Origin: a bacterium
GTDB lineage: Bacteria; Spirochaetota; UBA4802; UBA5550
Length of the DNA: 6,650 nucleotides
Assembly: GCA_024224995.1 (NCBI GenBank)
Contig: JAAENB010000384.1
Coordinates: forward strand, 1 to 6,650
Direction of reading: 5' to 3'
Below the pieces are notes generated by a model. The model made no database searches, was not told the DNA's origin, and saw nothing but the letters and a program-made list of their open reading frames with translations. Made by a program: the position numbers and the translations under genes. Positions 5,167 to 6,650 of this stretch are shown in pieces; position 1 is the first letter of the stretch, and each line of letters starts with the position of its first letter.

Positions 5167-6120
5167 ATGGATACGCGACGATCATTTTTAAAAAAAAGTT
5201 CACTTACCGTGGCAGCCCTGGCGCTGCCGGGTATGGAACCACTCCTGGCACGGGAGTATAAACCGATGAAAGAAGGGAAACCTAAAAAAGGACTGGTGGT
5301 CTGGTATAGTCAAACCGGGAACACCGAACGGGATGGAAAGGTTATAGCGGGAACCTGGAAAAAGCTTGGACTGGAAGTGGATGCTGTGGATTACCGGACC
5401 TTTGATAAGTCAACGCTGCCCAATTATGATATTATTGCCTTTGGAAGCCCGGTCTATTATTATGAAGTCCCGGCAAATTTTCAATATTGGCTTAAATCAA
5501 TTCCCAATATCGACGGGATTCCCGTGACTTCCTATGTCACATTCGGCGGGAAAGGCGGAAACCAGCATAACACGGCCTGTACGCTCCTGGAGCTGGCCGC
5601 GGACAAGGGAGGCGTTCCCATCGGGATGAGCATGTTCGGCAATATGCCTACTTTTTCCATTACCTGGTCTTACGGCAGTGTTGAACGGGTTTTAAAATTT
5701 AAACATCTTCCCAGCGAGAAGACCTATGAAAGGGTGAGAGAGTACGCGTCACAAATGCTTACGCAGGTGAATGAGCGGAAAACCCATGAGATAGACACGG
5801 ATCTCGATTTCAGGGGACTCATAAAGGGGAATAAATCAATAATAGGAACCAAGTTTTTCATTGGAAAGCATACGATCGATAAAGAAAAGTGCATTGGTTG
5901 TGGAACCTGCGTAAAGATGTGCCCGGTTAAAGCTATTGATCTCCCTAAATATTCTGTTAATACGGGCAGGTGTATTGCCTGTCTCGGCTGTGTTAATAAT
6001 TGTCCGGCGCAGGCTGTTGATATGGAATTTATGGGTAAGAAAGTGTATGGGTATTATGAATTTTTAAAGAGAAATAATATTGTGGTGAAGGAACCGGAAG
6101 AGGCGAGGGAGGCGAGGTAA
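5167..6120 (+). CDS. Tat-signal flavodoxin fused to a 2[4Fe-4S] ferredoxin (EFR1-like)
   Basis: The 317-residue product has three parts. Residues 1-28 form a twin-arginine signal, with TRRSFLKK at 3-10 matching the S/T-RRxFLK consensus and the hydrophobic run LTVAALALPG. A flavodoxin domain follows (about 40-200), with the FMN phosphate loop SQTGNT at 48-53 and FGSPVYYYEVP. The C-terminal ferredoxin has C242, C245, C248, C252 and C269, C272, C275, C279, both in CxxCxxCxxxCP form, so two [4Fe-4S] clusters are expected. The layout matches EFR1-family flavodoxin-ferredoxin fusions, which are normally cytoplasmic. Export by Tat would fit cytoplasmic cofactor loading and a role in electron transfer outside the membrane. 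The start has AAGGA nine bases upstream. The last six residues (EAREAR) come from a 9-bp tandem duplication, and the stop codon lies inside a dispersed repeat. Confidence 0.9.
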   Translation: MDTRRSFLKKSSLTVAALALPGMEPLLAREYKPMKEGKPKKGLVVWYSQTGNTERDGKVIAGTWKKLGLEVDAVDYRTFDKSTLPNYDIIAFGSPVYYYEVPANFQYWLKSIPNIDGIPVTSYVTFGGKGGNQHNTACTLLELAADKGGVPIGMSMFGNMPTFSITWSYGSVERVLKFKHLPSEKTYERVREYASQMLTQVNERKTHEIDTDLDFRGLIKGNKSIIGTKFFIGKHTIDKEKCIGCGTCVKMCPVKAIDLPKYSVNTGRCIACLGCVNNCPAQAVDMEFMGKKVYGYYEFLKRNNIVVKEPEEAREAR

Positions 6121-6156
6121 TCGGAGGCCTTGCGGCCGGGTGATCGGTGATCGGTT
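6116..6156 (-). repeat. Dispersed repeat with mini-hairpin, right inverted copy
   Basis: Read on the minus strand from 6156, the element starts with the same 19 bases as the left copy (AACCGATCACCGATCACCC). It then has a hairpin of GGCC (6134-6137) and GGCC (6126-6129) around four bases, and ends in CCGATTACC (6116-6124). Its last bases supply the stop codon of the flavodoxin-ferredoxin gene. The two copies bracket the intact genes 517-6120 in inverted orientation. No transposase is present, and a REP-like dispersed repeat is the likelier explanation than transposon ends. Confidence 0.75.
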
Positions 6157-6162
6157 CTTGAG

Positions 6163-6180
6163 GCGCAGCTAGCGCTGCGC
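6163..6180. repeat. GC-rich hairpin before the tandem array
   Basis: GCGCAGC (6163-6169) and GCTGCGC (6174-6180) make a perfect 7-bp stem with loop TAGC. It could slow transcription leaving the redox operon, but there is no T-run on either strand, so I do not call it an intrinsic terminator. Confidence 0.55.
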
Positions 6181-6186
6181 AAAGAC

Positions 6187-6650
6187 CGTACCGGTGTCAG
6201 AGGACACTTCGGCTCCGCTCAGTGACCTTTTGATAAACCAGATGTCAGAGGAACCGTCTCCTTCGGCGGCGGAACCCGATCCGGTGTCAGAGGAACCAGC
6301 TCTTTCTGCGACGGAACCCGGACCAGGAACCGACTCCCTCGGCGCCGGTCCCCGTACCGGTGTCAGAGGAACCACCTCCTCCGGCGGCGGAACCCGTACC
6401 GGTGTCAGAGGAACCAGCGCCTCCGGCGGCGGAACCCGTACCGGTGTCAGAGGAACCGTCTCTTTCTGCGGCGGAACCCGTACCGGTCTCAGAGGAACCG
6501 TCTCCTTCGGCGGCGGAACCCGTACCGGTGTCAGAGGAACCGACTCCTTCGGCGACGGAACCCGTACCGGTGTCAGAGGAACCGTCTCCTTCGGCGACGG
6601 AACCCGTACCGGTGTCAGAGGAACGGGCTCTTTCGGCGACGGAACCCGTA
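6187..6650. repeat. 42-bp tandem repeat array, running off the window end
   Basis: Units that begin GTCAGAGGAACC and end GGAACCCGTACCGGT start at 6244, 6286, 6362, 6404, 6446, 6488, 6530, 6572 and 6614. The spacing is exactly 42 bp except between 6286 and 6362, which is 76 bp: two units minus eight bases. A diverged unit starts at 6196 and includes CACTTCGGCTCCGCTCAGTG. Each unit holds two GGAACC words 21 bp apart, so it looks like a doubled 21-bp unit. Variation clusters right after the first GGAACC and in the GGCGGC/GGCGAC segment. Since 42 is divisible by three, several frames stay open. Plus-strand frames would give SEEPSPSAAEPVPV or VRGTVSFGGGTRTG, and minus-strand frames PVRVPPPKETVPLT or TGTGSAAEGDGSSD. 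The 8-bp deletion switches frames, and no convincing start signal is seen. I treat it as a minisatellite-like array of uncertain coding status. Confidence 0.85.

Noticed and set aside
465..6156. Composite transposon defined by the inverted repeats
   Set aside because: There is no transposase or integrase gene, no visible target duplication, and the repeats carry internal hairpins and a likely solo motif at 5099. A dispersed repeat family is simpler.
6163..6180. Intrinsic terminator of the redox operon
   Set aside because: The stem is strong, but no T-run follows on either strand.
6169..6375. Minus-strand 68-codon frame through the start of the tandem array
   Set aside because: It starts with GTG inside a repeat unit, its upstream frame is open through the other units with no proper start, and it changes repeat frame at the 8-bp deletion. 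It is best explained by the repeat composition.
6187..6650. CRISPR array
   Set aside because: The units are contiguous 42-bp tandem copies without distinct spacers of constant length, and there are no cas genes.

Overview
This 6.65-kb window looks like a bacterial chromosomal segment of moderate GC. It holds one long gene on the minus strand and a divergent plus-strand cluster of an ArsR-family regulator and four further genes. Repeat-rich, gene-poor DNA lies at both ends. The lineage cannot be fixed from this sequence. A DUF3352-like membrane-anchored protein with MORN-variant repeats, an orphan addiction-module antitoxin remnant and abundant short intergenic repeats would suit Bacteroidota or a relative such as another FCB lineage or Aminicenantes. 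The strong GGAGG-type ribosome binding sites are less typical of Bacteroidota, so this is a weak inference.

Layout. Positions 1-516 contain a perfect 30-bp palindrome, small hairpins, a remnant of a TIGR02574-type antitoxin gene whose start region is destroyed (231-458), and a dispersed repeat with a mini-hairpin (465-508). Positions 517-2736 (minus) encode a 739-residue anchored protein with five C-terminal MORN-variant repeats. The divergent region 2737-2936 carries a probable promoter and a perfect 32-bp palindrome in front of arsR (2937-3239). An intrinsic terminator follows arsR, and then a second copy of the palindrome core stands just before the next gene. Four same-strand genes follow: a Flavodoxin_2 NAD(P)H:quinone-reductase-like protein (3358-3939), an unrecognised 58-residue protein (3991-4167), a TM1586-type nitroreductase (4219-5091) and a Tat-signal-bearing flavodoxin fused to a two-cluster ferredoxin (5167-6120). 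An inverted second copy of the dispersed repeat overlaps the last stop codon. A 42-bp tandem repeat array then runs off the window end.

Working together. The shared 18-bp operator core before arsR and before the flavoprotein genes is the main regulatory signal. The simplest reading is an autoregulated ArsR repressor that also controls a redox operon of three flavoproteins, one of them predicted to be exported and to carry iron-sulfur clusters. The inducer (quinone, nitro compound, electrophile, metal or redox state) cannot be read from the sequence. The combination with a conserved-looking small protein and an exported flavodoxin-ferredoxin is the best candidate for an undescribed system here.
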